A stretch of DNA of 64,000 nucleotides, taken from the NCBI GenBank assembly GCA_017935145.1, contig JAGBIE010000015.1, forward strand, positions 21,027 through 85,026, in the 5' to 3' direction. Positions 19,164 to 28,400 of the stretch are shown here, piece after piece. The position numbers were made by a program, and so were the translations under genes. Origin of the DNA: Oscillospiraceae bacterium (GTDB taxonomy: Bacteria; Bacillota; Clostridia; Oscillospirales; Oscillospiraceae). Position 1 is the first letter of the stretch; every line of letters starts with the position of its first letter. The notes under the pieces were generated by a model. It did not search any database. It had not been told where the DNA came from and saw only the letters and a program-made list of their open reading frames with translations.

Positions 19164-19219
19164 GTATGGGATATTACCCCCTGTGTTCTCTTAGAGAATG
19201 CGGAAAGGATGAAGAAGAT

Positions 19220-20314
19220 ATGAAATTAGGTATTGTGGGTCTGCCCAATGTGGGCAAAAGCACTCTCTTTAATGCCATCACCTCCGCTGGGGCAGAGGCC
19301 GCCAACTATCCCTTCTGCACCATCGACCCCAATGTGGGCATGGTCACCGTGCCCGACAAGCGCTTGGAGTGGCTGCGGGATGTGCATCAGCCCAAAAAGT
19401 TCACCCCCGCTGTCATCGAGTTTGTGGACATTGCGGGTCTGGTGAAGGGCGCTTCCAAGGGCGAAGGCTTGGGCAACAAGTTTCTCTCAAACATCCGCTC
19501 CACGGACGCCATTGTCCATGTGGTAAGATGCTTTGAAGATAGCAACATCACCCATGTGGAAGGCTCTACCGACCCCCTGCGGGATATTGAAATCATCAAT
19601 TTGGAACTGGTCATGGCGGACATCGAAATGGTGGAGCGCCGTATTGACAAGGCGGAAAAGAGCGCCAAGGGCGACAAGAAGTTCCTGAAAGAAGCCGAAG
19701 TGTTCAAGGGTCTTTTGGAACATCTCAACGAGGGTAAACTGGCTCGCACCTACGATTGCGCCCCCGATGAAGCAGAACTCATCGCCACATCCGACCTACT
19801 CACCCTCAAAAAGACCATCTACGCCGCCAATTTGGGCGAAGATGAGGTCTCCTCCCCCGAAAGTAGCCGTCATTTCATGGCGGTAAAAGAACTGGCCGAC
19901 AAGGAAGGCAGTTTGGTGCTTCCCATCTGTGCCAAGTTGGAGGCAGACATTGCCGAGTTAGAGGACGAGGAAGAAAAGCAGATGTTCATGGAAGAACTGG
20001 GCATTGCCGAAAGCGGTCTGGACCGATTGATTCAGTGCTCCTATTCCCTTTTGGGTCTTATCTCCTTCCTGACGGCAGGTAGCGATGAATGCCGTGCGTG
20101 GACCATCAAAAAAGGCACCAAAGCGCCTCAAGCCGCAGGCAAAATCCACACGGACTTTGAGCGTGGCTTCATCCGTGCTGAGGTCATCTCCTTTGAGAAC
20201 ATGCAGGAGTGCCAGACCATGGCCAACGCCCGTGCCAAAGGCATGGTGCGCAGTGAAGGCAAGGAATACGTCATGCAGGATGGCGACATTGTGAACTTCC
20301 TGTTCAACGTGTAA
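19220..20314 (+). CDS. ychF: Redox-regulated ATPase YchF (Obg family)
   Basis: A 364-residue OLA1/YchF protein, a ribosome-associated P-loop NTPase that prefers ATP over GTP. G1 is GLPNVGKST at residues 7-15; then NYPFCTIDPNVGMVTVPDKR, the G3 region EFVDIAGLVKGASKGEGLG, and a coiled-coil insert (ERRIDKAEKSAKGDKKFLKE). The TGS domain closes the protein (TIKKGTKAPQAAGKIHTDFE, EYVMQDGDIVNFLFNV). ATG 19220 is the family start; the frame is open further upstream without support. Confidence 0.97.
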   Translation: MKLGIVGLPNVGKSTLFNAITSAGAEAANYPFCTIDPNVGMVTVPDKRLEWLRDVHQPKKFTPAVIEFVDIAGLVKGASKGEGLGNKFLSNIRSTDAIVHVVRCFEDSNITHVEGSTDPLRDIEIINLELVMADIEMVERRIDKAEKSAKGDKKFLKEAEVFKGLLEHLNEGKLARTYDCAPDEAELIATSDLLTLKKTIYAANLGEDEVSSPESSRHFMAVKELADKEGSLVLPICAKLEADIAELEDEEEKQMFMEELGIAESGLDRLIQCSYSLLGLISFLTAGSDECRAWTIKKGTKAPQAAGKIHTDFERGFIRAEVISFENMQECQTMANARAKGMVRSEGKEYVMQDGDIVNFLFNV

Positions 20315-20324
20315 TGTGAAATAA

Positions 20325-20354
20325 AAAAGCACCGCTCGTGAGAGCGGTGCTTTT
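20325..20354. terminator. Bidirectional terminator between ychF and thrS
   Basis: Stem AAAAGCACCGCTC/GAGCGGTGCTTTT with a 4-nt loop, lying between the two convergent stop codons. Confidence 0.9.
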
Positions 20355-20371
20355 CTTGTTTTGGAACGTTT

Positions 20372-21550
20372 TTATTTCTTTTCCTTGTTGTCCACAACGG
20401 ATTTGAGCAGGGCGTTGAAGTCCTCGAAGGTCATAGCGCCCAAGTCCTCGCCGGAGCGGTGACGGGGAGAAACAGTGCCGTTTTCCATATCGCGGTCGCC
20501 AACCACAATCATGTAGGGCACTTTTTCCAAAGTGGCTTCACGAATCTTCTTGCCAATCTTTTCGTTGCGATAGTCCACCTCAGCGCGGAAGCCCTGTGCA
20601 CAGAGTTTGGTGCAGAGTTCACCGCAGTAATCGGCAGCGCGGTCGGTGACAGGCAGGAAACGAACCTGCTCGGGTGCCATCCAAGTGGGCAGAGCACCAG
20701 CATACTTTTCAATAAGATATGCCAAGGTGCGTTCGTAGCAACCCAAGGAGGTGCGGTGGATGATATAGGGCAGTGCCTTTTCACCATTTTCGTCAATGTA
20801 GTACATGCCGAATTTGGCGGCAAGAAGCATGTCAATCTGGATGGTGACGATGGTATCTTCCTTGCCAAAGACGTTCTTATACTGGATATCCAGTTTAGGT
20901 CCGTAGAAAGCGGCTTCGTCGATACCGATTTCGTACTTGACACCCAGTTTATCCAAAATTTCGCCCATAACCCGCTGTGCTTCGTTCCACTGCTCGGCAG
21001 TGCCTTCATACTTGGCGGTGTTGTTGGGATCCCACTGGGAGAAGCGGAAGGTGCAGTTTTCCAGCATACCAACGGTATCCAGACAGTATTTTGCCAGTTC
21101 CAGACAGCCATTGAATTCTTCTTCCAACTGGTCGGGACGGAGCACCAAGTGACCCTCAGAAATGGTGAACTGACGCACACGGATGAGACCGTGCATTTCG
21201 CCACTGTCTTCATTGCGGAAGAGGGTGGAAGTTTCACCCAAACGCATGGGCAAATCGCGATAACTACGGGCGCGGTTGAGGAAGACCTGATACTGGAAGG
21301 GGCAGGTCATGGGACGCAGGGCAAAGCATTCTTTTTCTTCATCATTGGGGTCGCCCAAGATGAACATGCCGTCCTGATAATGATCCCAGTGGCCGGAGAT
21401 TTTGTAAAGGTCGCTCTTTGCCATGAGGGGAGTCTTGGTGAGCAGATAGCCACGCTTCTGTTCTTCGTCCTCAATCCAGCGTTGCAGAGTTTGCACCGTG
21501 CGAGCGCCCTTGGGGAGCAGAATGGGCAGACCCTGACCGATGACATCCAC
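20372..21550 (-). CDS. thrS: Threonyl-tRNA synthetase, catalytic and anticodon domains (3' part of a frameshifted thrS)
   Basis: This frame encodes residues 203 on of ThrRS: VIGQGLPILLPKGARTVQTL, motif 1/2 region (RPMTCPFQYQVFLNRARSYR, DLPMRLGETSTLFRNEDSGE), the zinc ligands Cys in MTCPFQ, His in GLIRVRQFTISEGH-type loop and His in YIIHRTSLGCYERT, then the anticodon domain ending DFNALLKSVVDNKEKK. Codons upstream of 21550 stay open to the frameshift near 21645, so the start given is only the first GTG after the break. Reading across with one extra base gives an unbroken 594-residue enzyme. Confidence 0.9.
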   Translation of the reverse strand: MDVIGQGLPILLPKGARTVQTLQRWIEDEEQKRGYLLTKTPLMAKSDLYKISGHWDHYQDGMFILGDPNDEEKECFALRPMTCPFQYQVFLNRARSYRDLPMRLGETSTLFRNEDSGEMHGLIRVRQFTISEGHLVLRPDQLEEEFNGCLELAKYCLDTVGMLENCTFRFSQWDPNNTAKYEGTAEQWNEAQRVMGEILDKLGVKYEIGIDEAAFYGPKLDIQYKNVFGKEDTIVTIQIDMLLAAKFGMYYIDENGEKALPYIIHRTSLGCYERTLAYLIEKYAGALPTWMAPEQVRFLPVTDRAADYCGELCTKLCAQGFRAEVDYRNEKIGKKIREATLEKVPYMIVVGDRDMENGTVSPRHRSGEDLGAMTFEDFNALLKSVVDNKEKK

Positions 21551-21597
21551 CGTGGTGAAATATTCCAGTTCACGACCCAGTTTGTTGTGGTCGCGTT

Positions 21598-22155
21598 TCA
21601 GGGCTTCTTCCCGCTGAGCGATGTATTCATCCAGTTCTTCCTTTTAGGGAAGGCAACAGCATAGATACGCTGGAGCATCTTGCGATTAGAGTCGCCACGC
21701 CAGTAAGCGCCCGTGGCGGAGGTGAGCTTTACCGCGTTGCCCTTGATTCTGCCCGTGGAGTCCAAGTGAGGACCAGCACACAGGTCGGTGAATTCACCCT
21801 GCTTGTAGAAGGAAATGGTTGCATCCTCGGGCAGGTCGTTAATCAGTTCCACCTTGTAGGGCTCGTCTTTCATCAGTTCCAGAGCCTCTGCACGGGGCAG
21901 TTCAAAGCGCTCCAAGTGGAGTTTTTCTTTGCAGATTTTCCGCATTTCCGCCTCGATGGCTTCCAAATGCTCTTGGGTGAAATTGAAGGGTGCATCGAAA
22001 TCGTAGTAGAAGCCGTTTTCGATGGCAGGACCGATGGCCAGTTTCACCTCGGGATACAGGCGCTTGACCGCCTGCGCCATCACATGGGAGCAGGTGTGCC
22101 AATAGGTTTTGCGGTATTCGGGGTTTTCAAAGGTATAGATGTTTTCTTCGGACAT
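21598..22155 (-). CDS. thrS: Threonyl-tRNA synthetase, editing domain (5' part of a frameshifted thrS; no TGS domain)
   Basis: This frame starts at ATG 22155 with AAAAGGAGG upstream: [20 protein letters not shown]. It holds the editing-domain zinc-like motif HTCSH and the Cys/His pair in [20 protein letters not shown]. It then reads [11 protein letters not shown] and shifts frame in the run AAAA (plus-strand 21642-21645), where one more A would restore [14 protein letters not shown]. The protein begins at the editing domain, so the N-terminal TGS domain of full-length ThrRS is absent. It is preceded by a threonine T-box. Confidence 0.9.
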   Translation of the reverse strand: MSEENIYTFENPEYRKTYWHTCSHVMAQAVKRLYPEVKLAIGPAIENGFYYDFDAPFNFTQEHLEAIEAEMRKICKEKLHLERFELPRAEALELMKDEPYKVELINDLPEDATISFYKQGEFTDLCAGPHLDSTGRIKGNAVKLTSATGAYWRGDSNRKMLQRIYAVAFPKRKNWMNTSLSGKKP

Positions 22156-22185
22156 GATAAGTGCCTCCTTTTGGATTTAGGGGCG

Positions 22186-22217
22186 AAAAAAATCACCCCT
22201 GAAAGTTTTCAGGGGTG
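22186..22217 (-). terminator. T-box-controlled terminator of thrS leader
   Basis: Minus strand CACCCCTGAAA, short loop, TTTCAGGGGTG, followed by TTTTTTT. It is the off-state hairpin of the T-box; base pairing of its 5' side with the T-box sequence would form the antiterminator. Confidence 0.88.
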
Positions 22218-22424
22218 AGATAAATCCCACGGTTCCACCCTGCTTACGGCTATGCCGTCGCTCGTGACCTCTGTAACGGGAGGGCCCGTCCGAACATACT
22301 TTCATTTCCGTTCGGCGGCTCAGAAGTGGTCTTGGGCAAAACCATCGGCAGAAGCACTTCCAGCAACTGTGCTCCCTCTCTGGGCGTAGGATTTTGCTTA
22401 CTTTCTTCGTCAAAGCCTTTTGCT
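22218..22424 (-). ncRNA. T-box riboswitch (threonine)
   Basis: The leader carries the hallmark AGGGTGGAACCGTGGG (22241-22226), whose TGGAACC core pairs with the acceptor end of uncharged tRNA. Upstream, the stem I region contains AAGACCACTTCTGAG; the ACC at 22330-22328 is the likely threonine specifier codon. The leader lies between the thrS promoter and its terminator. By family knowledge, uncharged tRNA-Thr would favour antitermination and raise thrS expression. Confidence 0.92.
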
Positions 22425-22430
22425 GTGGAT

Positions 22431-22460
22431 AATATAGCACCAAAAAACCCAATTTGTCAA
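22431..22460 (-). promoter_or_regulatory. Promoter of the thrS T-box transcript
   Basis: Minus strand TTGACA (22460-22455), 18 nt, TATATT (22436-22431), just upstream of the T-box leader. Confidence 0.75.
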
Positions 22461-22472
22461 CTGTAAGTCCCA

Positions 22473-22501
22473 TTGAAAATCATGAAAAATGGTGCTATAT
22501 T
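22473..22501 (+). promoter_or_regulatory. Promoter of rsmA
   Basis: TTGAAA (22473-22478), 17 nt, TATATT (22496-22501), 34 nt before the TTG start. Confidence 0.7.
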
Positions 22502-22534
22502 AGGGTAAAACCGCCACAGAAAGGAGAAATTACC

Positions 22535-23392
22535 TTGAATCTGTGCAACATTGAGGAAATCAAATCTTTGCTGAGCCGACACGGCTTTCATTTTTCCAAG
22601 GCCAAGGGGCAGAATTTCCTCACCCAAAATTGGGTGGTGCGGGAAATTGCCGAGGGCGCAGGCATTGACGAAACCTGCGGTGTGCTGGAAGTTGGCCCTG
22701 GTATTGGTCCTCTAACCAAGGAACTTTGCCTCAGCGCCAAAAAGGTGGTTGCGGTGGAGGTGGACACCTCTCTCAAGCCTATTTTGGCGGAAACCATGGC
22801 GGAGTTTGATAATTTGGAAATTCTCTTTGCCGATGTGATGAAGCAGGACATCGCTGCTTTGGTGCAGGAAAAATTTAAAGGGCTTCGTCCCATGGCTTGC
22901 GCCAATCTGCCCTACTATATTACAAGCCCCATTTTATCCTTGCTACTGGAAAGCCGTCAGTTTGAAAGCGTGACGGTGATGATTCAAAAAGAGGTGGCCC
23001 AGCGTATCTGCGCCAAGGCAGGCACGGCGGACTACAGCGCCTTTACGGTGTTCTGCAACTACTACGCAGAGCCCGAAATTCTCTTTGATGTGCCCCCCTC
23101 CTGCTTTATCCCCCAGCCTAAAGTAACCTCTGCAGTGATTACCATGAACACAAGAAAAGAGCCCCCCTGCCCCATCACGGACGAGAAGCTCTTTTTTAAA
23201 GTGGTCAAAGCCAGTTTTGCCATGCGGAGAAAGACCTTGGTCAACGGTCTTGCCGCCGCATTCGGGCAGTTCAGTAAAGCGGAACTCACAGAGGTACTCG
23301 CCCACTGCGGATTTTCCGAAAATATTCGTGGCGAAACCTTGGATATTGCAAGATTTGCCAAGATTGCAAATCGTCTTGCAGAAATGATGTAA
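22535..23392 (+). CDS. rsmA: 16S rRNA (adenine-N6,N6) dimethyltransferase RsmA/KsgA
   Basis: A 285-residue SAM-dependent enzyme that dimethylates A1518/A1519 of 16S rRNA late in 30S assembly. Motifs: FSKAKGQNFLTQ, the SAM loop VLEVGPGIGPLTKELC, acidic EVDTSL and DVMKQD, and the catalytic NLPYYITSPI. The C-terminal helical domain has SFAMRRKTLVNGLAA. The start is TTG 22535, set by AAAGGAG 9 nt upstream and the family N-terminus; a longer frame overlaps the promoter. Confidence 0.95.
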   Translation: MNLCNIEEIKSLLSRHGFHFSKAKGQNFLTQNWVVREIAEGAGIDETCGVLEVGPGIGPLTKELCLSAKKVVAVEVDTSLKPILAETMAEFDNLEILFADVMKQDIAALVQEKFKGLRPMACANLPYYITSPILSLLLESRQFESVTVMIQKEVAQRICAKAGTADYSAFTVFCNYYAEPEILFDVPPSCFIPQPKVTSAVITMNTRKEPPCPITDEKLFFKVVKASFAMRRKTLVNGLAAAFGQFSKAELTEVLAHCGFSENIRGETLDIARFAKIANRLAEMM

Positions 23393-23395
23393 ACC

Positions 23396-24082
23396 TCACA
23401 GCCGTACCTGCAAAGGTGCGGCTGCTTTGATTGTATCGGGCGTGACAGCGCAGGTGACGGCGTGGATTTCCACGCCCTTTTCATGGGCATTGCGCAAGGC
23501 TTGGGCGAAGGCGGGGTCGGTTTTCTCGTTGGGGCTGACAAAAAGGACATCCTCCATCTGCACCACAAAGAGCACAAAAGCGCGGTAGCCCTCCAAGGTA
23601 GCACGGGTCAGTTCCTGCAAGTGTCGTGCGCCCCGCTGGGTGGGTGCATCGGGGAAATAGCAAGCGTTCGCTTCTTCCAAGGTGACACCTTTGACCTCCA
23701 AATAGCCCTTTTGACCCTTTTGGTCCTCCAAGTAGAAGTCAAAGCGGGATTGTCCAAAAAACTGCTCCCGTTTGAGGGTTTTGGGGATAAAACCAAGACC
23801 ACCCTGCAAAATCCACTCCTCCGCCACATCATTGGGAATTTGAGAGTCCATATTGATGCAACGCTTTCCCTTTTGCACCGCAATGAGGGAGTAGGGGGTT
23901 TTTCGGGCGGGATTTTGGCTTTTTTCGCACCAAACGGTGGCGTTGGGGGTGAGAAGTTCTTTGCATCTGCCTGTGTTTTTCACATGACAGATGACCTCTT
24001 GCCCATCTATCTCCACATGGGCAATAAAGCGGTTGGGACGGCGAAGAAAGCGCCCCTGCACCATATTTTCGTATTGGGGCAT
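23396..24082 (-). CDS. sfsA: SfsA family protein (sugar fermentation stimulation homolog)
   Basis: A 228-residue SfsA protein. Family features are GRFLRRPNRFIAHVEIDGQE, HVKNTGRCKELL, SRFDFYLED and GYLEVKGVTLEEANACYFPD, the nuclease-like EVKG core. In Escherichia coli SfsA binds DNA and affects maltose genes; the exact role is not settled. ATG 24082 has AAAGGAGG upstream. It converges on rsmA with only 3 nt between stops. Confidence 0.92.
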   Translation of the reverse strand: MPQYENMVQGRFLRRPNRFIAHVEIDGQEVICHVKNTGRCKELLTPNATVWCEKSQNPARKTPYSLIAVQKGKRCINMDSQIPNDVAEEWILQGGLGFIPKTLKREQFFGQSRFDFYLEDQKGQKGYLEVKGVTLEEANACYFPDAPTQRGARHLQELTRATLEGYRAFVLFVVQMEDVLFVSPNEKTDPAFAQALRNAHEKGVEIHAVTCAVTPDTIKAAAPLQVRL

Positions 24083-24168
24083 CTTAATCGCCTCCTTTAT
24101 GGGGACATTGTAGCAAGAAATCCCCTTGGCGTAAAGAATAATTCTTGCGCCTTTTGGCAAAATAAGTC

Positions 24169-24196
24169 TTGACAAATTTTCGCCACTGGATATAAT
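24169..24196 (+). promoter_or_regulatory. Promoter of tRNA-Gln
   Basis: TTGACA (24169-24174), 16 nt, TATAAT (24191-24196), 13 nt before the tRNA. Consensus boxes fit a strong stable-RNA promoter. Confidence 0.8.
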
Positions 24197-24208
24197 AATA
24201 AGGCGCAT

Positions 24209-24282
24209 AGGGGATTTGTGTAACGGTAGCACACCGGACTCTGACTCCGTTTGCGGGGGTTCGAATCCCTCATCCCCTGCCA
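24209..24282 (+). tRNA. tRNA-Gln (anticodon CTG)
   Basis: Cloverleaf: acceptor AGGGGAT with ATCCCCT, D arm GTGT/GCAC, anticodon loop CTCTGAC giving anticodon CTG (reads CAG), T loop TTCGAAT with a G-rich T stem. A G discriminator and encoded CCA follow. The first anticodon-stem pair is a C-T mismatch, a small oddity. It has its own promoter and terminator. Confidence 0.93.
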
Positions 24283-24324
24283 AAAACACTACTCACACTT
24301 TCGTGTGGGTAGTGTTTTTTTGTT
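24282..24324 (+). terminator. Terminator of tRNA-Gln
   Basis: Stem AAAAACACTACTCACAC with GTGTGGGTAGTGTTTTTTT, 4-nt loop, directly behind the tRNA. Confidence 0.9.
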
Positions 24325-24469
24325 TTATAGGGAGGGATTCGAACATCTAAATGCAACTGTCCAGTGGACAGTTGGCGACCTGCCAAAAGATGCGCAGGCT
24401 CTTGACATCTGTGTAAAATCGTGTGATATACTACATGGTAGAAACCTGTGCCCTAGGAGAGATGCGCGC

Positions 24470-25345
24470 ATGCGAGAGTATTTGGTGGAATTTTTCAAAG
24501 ATTTTGCATATGAAGAGGCGGATGCCAGGCATCTCCTCAAAGCCTATGACCACATCGAAGAAAGCCAAGAAGCCAAGGCACTTCTTGCAGAAATTCTTTT
24601 GGCATACAGCGCTAACATTTCGCTGGATTACAAAGAAGAGGTGCAAGGAAAGGCACGGAAGATTGCCGAGATAACTGCACTGCACCCCTTTACTGTGGAT
24701 CTTGTGGTATTTCTCTGCATGACAAAGCACCTGCGCAAAGTGTATGAAGAAAACGGCATCAGTCTGCAAATTTACAGGGACAGCGTTCTTGACCTCAAGT
24801 GGAAACTGGAAGAATGCAAAATCGTCAAGGGAATTTGCGGGTCTTTCGTTGCCCATTGGTTTGCGGGCTTTTTTAATCTAACGCGGTTCTGCCTTGGCAG
24901 ATTGCAATTTGAACTGCGCCCCATCCCCTTTGACTATGAGAAAAATGGCAGAAAATTCATAAAGGATGAATCTCTGGTCATCAAGGTGCATATCCCCCGC
25001 ACGGGCGCGCCCATGGACAAGGAAAGTTGCGACAAAGCCTATGCCCAAGCGCGGGAGTTTTTCAGGGACAAAGTGGGAGAAAATCCCGCATTTCTCTGCG
25101 ATTCTTGGCTTCTGTACCCCGAAAACAAGAAGATTTTATCCCCCCAATCCAACACCTACCGATTTTTATTGGAATATGATGTTGTCTCATGGCGCACCAA
25201 CACAGGCGAGGACCTTTGGCGTCTTTTTGACACCGATGAGAAGAATCCCGCTCGACTTCCTACGGACACCTCTTTCCGCGCACGCTATGTGGAACATCTG
25301 AAAAAAGGTGGCAGAGTGGGGTTGGGTATTGGCATCAAACTCTAA
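24470..25345 (+). CDS. Putative acyltransferase with GNAT-like C-terminal domain
   Basis: A 291-residue cytosolic protein. The N-terminal half is helical (MREYLVEFFKDFAYEEADAR, then KHLRKVYEENGISLQIYRDS); the C-terminal half (about 150-291) has FCLGRLQFELRPIPFDYEKN, VIKVHIPRTGAPMDKESCDK and LCDSWLLYPENKKILSPQSN. This matches what I recall of the NAT_N/GNAT-like C-terminal pair often annotated as acyltransferase domain proteins in Clostridia. The substrate is unknown. ATG 24470 has AGGAGAG upstream. It is next to a putative glycoside hydrolase, which hints at carbohydrate acylation, but that gene has its own promoter. Confidence 0.65.
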   Translation: MREYLVEFFKDFAYEEADARHLLKAYDHIEESQEAKALLAEILLAYSANISLDYKEEVQGKARKIAEITALHPFTVDLVVFLCMTKHLRKVYEENGISLQIYRDSVLDLKWKLEECKIVKGICGSFVAHWFAGFFNLTRFCLGRLQFELRPIPFDYEKNGRKFIKDESLVIKVHIPRTGAPMDKESCDKAYAQAREFFRDKVGENPAFLCDSWLLYPENKKILSPQSNTYRFLLEYDVVSWRTNTGEDLWRLFDTDEKNPARLPTDTSFRARYVEHLKKGGRVGLGIGIKL

Positions 25346-25382
25346 AAAATACTGCTCATGCTTTTGCATGGGCAGTTTTTTT
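25344..25382 (+). terminator. Terminator of the acyltransferase gene
   Basis: Stem ACTGCTCATGC/GCATGGGCAGT with a T7 tail, right after the stop codon. Confidence 0.85.
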
Positions 25383-25384
25383 CA

Positions 25385-25413
25385 TTGAAAACCCGTAGGG
25401 TTTATACTATAAT
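25385..25413 (+). promoter_or_regulatory. Promoter with inverted-repeat operator before the putative glycoside hydrolase
   Basis: TTGAAA (25385-25390), 17 nt, TATAAT (25408-25413). Between the boxes lies AAACCCGTAGGGTTT (25389-25403), a perfect 6-bp inverted repeat with a 3-nt centre. The same TTGAAAACCC start and a related repeat occur in two solute-binding protein promoters at 56648 and 58608, suggesting one regulator. Confidence 0.65.
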
Positions 25414-25446
25414 AATTCCATAAATCCCTAAAAAGGCGGTGGCCGT

Positions 25447-28400
25447 ATGAGTTTTGAAAACTATGTACAAATCATGGAAAATGCCAACACCTGCATTCGT
25501 CCGCAAAAGAGTGTGACTTTCACCTTTGACGGCACGGAATGTCAAGGTGCCACTCGGCTGTTTTTAACAGGCGAGACCAATATCTCCCCTTACTGGAAAA
25601 GTGAACCAGATTACGAAGTGTTATACCGCCGAATTGACGACTCTTTGCGGAGCGATGTAGCAAATCGTGACCGCTTCTGTCTGGATTATTCGGGTGCGCG
25701 CTGTGAATATCCCAAAATCGCGTTCAAGAAGATGGTTGTGCCCTTTAGAACTCACAGCGCAAATGTAAAAAATCCCACAGATGAGTGGACTTTTGGTATC
25801 TCTGCCAAGGCAAAAGACCTAAGTGTTTACGGCTATTTGCGCCTTTGCGTGGAAGTGCGCCTGAAAAAAGAGGGCGTGGACAAGCATTCCACGGTGGAAG
25901 TGCCCGATGAGGTGTTCCTTTTGGACATCCCTGCAGGCACTTATGATTGGCAGGATTTGAGCGAAAACATCACCATCGACACCAAAAATGTGGCAAATAT
26001 TTGCTACATGGTGGAAGGTGAAGATTACGCAGGTGAAATTTACTTAGAAGCGCCCCACATGACCGCAAGCGGTGGGCAAAACATTGTGGATCCGTTCTGC
26101 CCCCATACAGAGGACAGAGAAGCCGTCAACTGGATGGGGCAAAACCTCTCCCACATTGAGTGGATTGGTCTGCGTGTTGCCATCAACGGCAAAACAGTCT
26201 TTGATGGGGAGATTTTTGAGCGCTGTCACCGTTTCTCAGAGGCGGAACTCCCTCTGCCCAAGGATGCCATCTGCCTAGGAGAAAATACCATTACCATCAC
26301 CTGCACCTCCAACTATCGGGATGCCGCAGGCTATATGCTGGGGGAATGGGGCTTTATTACAGAACAAGCGAGTGCTGTGATTTCCTGTCCCCAGTGCGTT
26401 ACCTTAGGGAAGCCTTTCCATGTTTGCGTGGAGGGTAAAAAGGGCGAAAAAATTGCATTTTCTTCGGAATCCGTGGAGGCTGTGGGCGATTTGGTCTTAC
26501 AGCAGGATGGTCTCAATGCCCTAACCTTTGTGTGCAACACCCCTGCCAACGGCGTGACCATGACCCTCAACGGAGAAAGCGTGACCATTGACCGCTGTGT
26601 AGAGCGGGAGGAAGATGGGGTCATCACCGGTACAGGTGACATGGTGTATATCTCCATTGACGAAGAGAGTGTGAAAAACCATGTGAAGTGGTTCCTCTCT
26701 CAGCACATTGGCAATCTCTTCACCGTCCGTCCCACTTATCGCTGGAACGGCACGCGAGTCTTCCGCCCCGATGTATATCGCAAACTGGCGGATTTCTTAG
26801 ATTCCATGGGCATTTCCTATTCCCACATGTTAGACGGGCGGGAACTGCCTGGCTGTAACTGCAATCCCTTGGTGGAAGATTTGGATAGCCCCCATTTCCT
26901 CGGTCGGCAACGGCATGAATATGACGGGCAGTACCTCTATTGGGGCATTGAGGATTTGACGGGTCGGGATTCCGCACAGATGTACTTTGACATGGTGTTG
27001 CGGATGAATCGGCAATATCCCAAGAGAATGAGTGGGGAAATTGTGCCCGAAAATGTCCACTACACCCCCAAAAAGCAGTGGCTGTATCGTTCTCCCGACC
27101 TGCCCACAGATATGAAGAGCGCCGCAGAACAGGTGGTGCAATCCTTAGCCAACACCCGCAAGGGCGTTTTGCGTCACACAGGTCCGTCCTCCATGTTTAA
27201 GTATTTCTATCAGGCGGGCTATGAGTGGTTGGGTGCGGAACTCATGTATGTTCCCACGGAACTGACCTCCTCCGCCCTTCGTGGTGCGCGGGAAGTCTAT
27301 GGCGGAAAAATCGGCTCTCATTTGGCGGTGCAGTGGTCTACCACACCCCACGATACCCTCTCCCGCTATCGCAGATATCGCTTGGCGCTGTATATCTGCT
27401 ACATGCAGGGCATTGATGAGATTAACACCGAAGAGGGCTTCTGGCACATGGAATCGGGGTATTATTACCACAACCGCTTCTCCTCTGGGTGTCTCAATCA
27501 CACACGTGAGCAGCAGGATTTCTATCGCTATCTCTCCACCCACACCCGCAGAGGTACATTCTACACCCCCATTGCGTTCCTCAGTGGTCGCTATGACGGA
27601 TGGAAATGCTTCACCCGTGGCGATGCGTGGGGCGTCAGCGGATTTGGATTCACCGATGCGGAAAAGGCGTGGGATTTGCTCACTTGCTTCTATCCCAAGA
27701 GCGTGGTCAGCAGTATCTATGTGCATCCCTGCCCCGATAAAGAGGTGGGCTATTACAGTGGCACGCCCATGGGCAATGTGGACATCCTGCCCATGGAAGC
27801 GGAGGACTATTCCAAATATCGTCTGCTTCTTGCCGTGGGTTACAACATGGCCATGGAAGAAGATATGGAAAAACTTCTGCAGTTTGCCAAACAGGGTGGC
27901 ACGGTGATGCTGGGTTGGCCTCAACTTTCCATCACTACCGACCGCAAAGATGTGGTTGCCTGCAAGCATGAATACTTGGTGGGCGGTGCGCCTCAATTTG
28001 TGGAGGACACATATCTTTCCCATCCTGTGCATGTGTGCGAGGATGTGGAGTATGATTCCGTTTTGGTCTACACCGATTCCCACAAGCCCTTGGTTGTCCT
28101 CAAAAAAGTGGGCGATGGCACAATTTGCTTTGTCAATGCCAAGGAGTATGCAGGCGCAAAAGCGGTGGATTTGGCCTGCCGTGAAGCCATCGAAAAACTG
28201 ACAGAAGATTGCCTGAAAGCAGAAAAAATCTATGCCCGCGGCGACAGAAATGTGCAGTTTACCGTGTTCCAGATGGAAAATGGAGGCAGAGAACTCTACT
28301 TTATCGCCACCGATTGGCACAAGGAATGCCCCGATGGCGAGGGCACACTGATTCTGGGCGACAAGGAATACACCATCTCCGTACCTTGGGGACAAATGGT

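Noticed and set aside
21598..21650. Programmed frameshifting in thrS
   Set aside because: CCT AAA AGG does not let the tRNA re-pair in the -1 frame, and there is no known precedent for thrS; a missing base is simpler.
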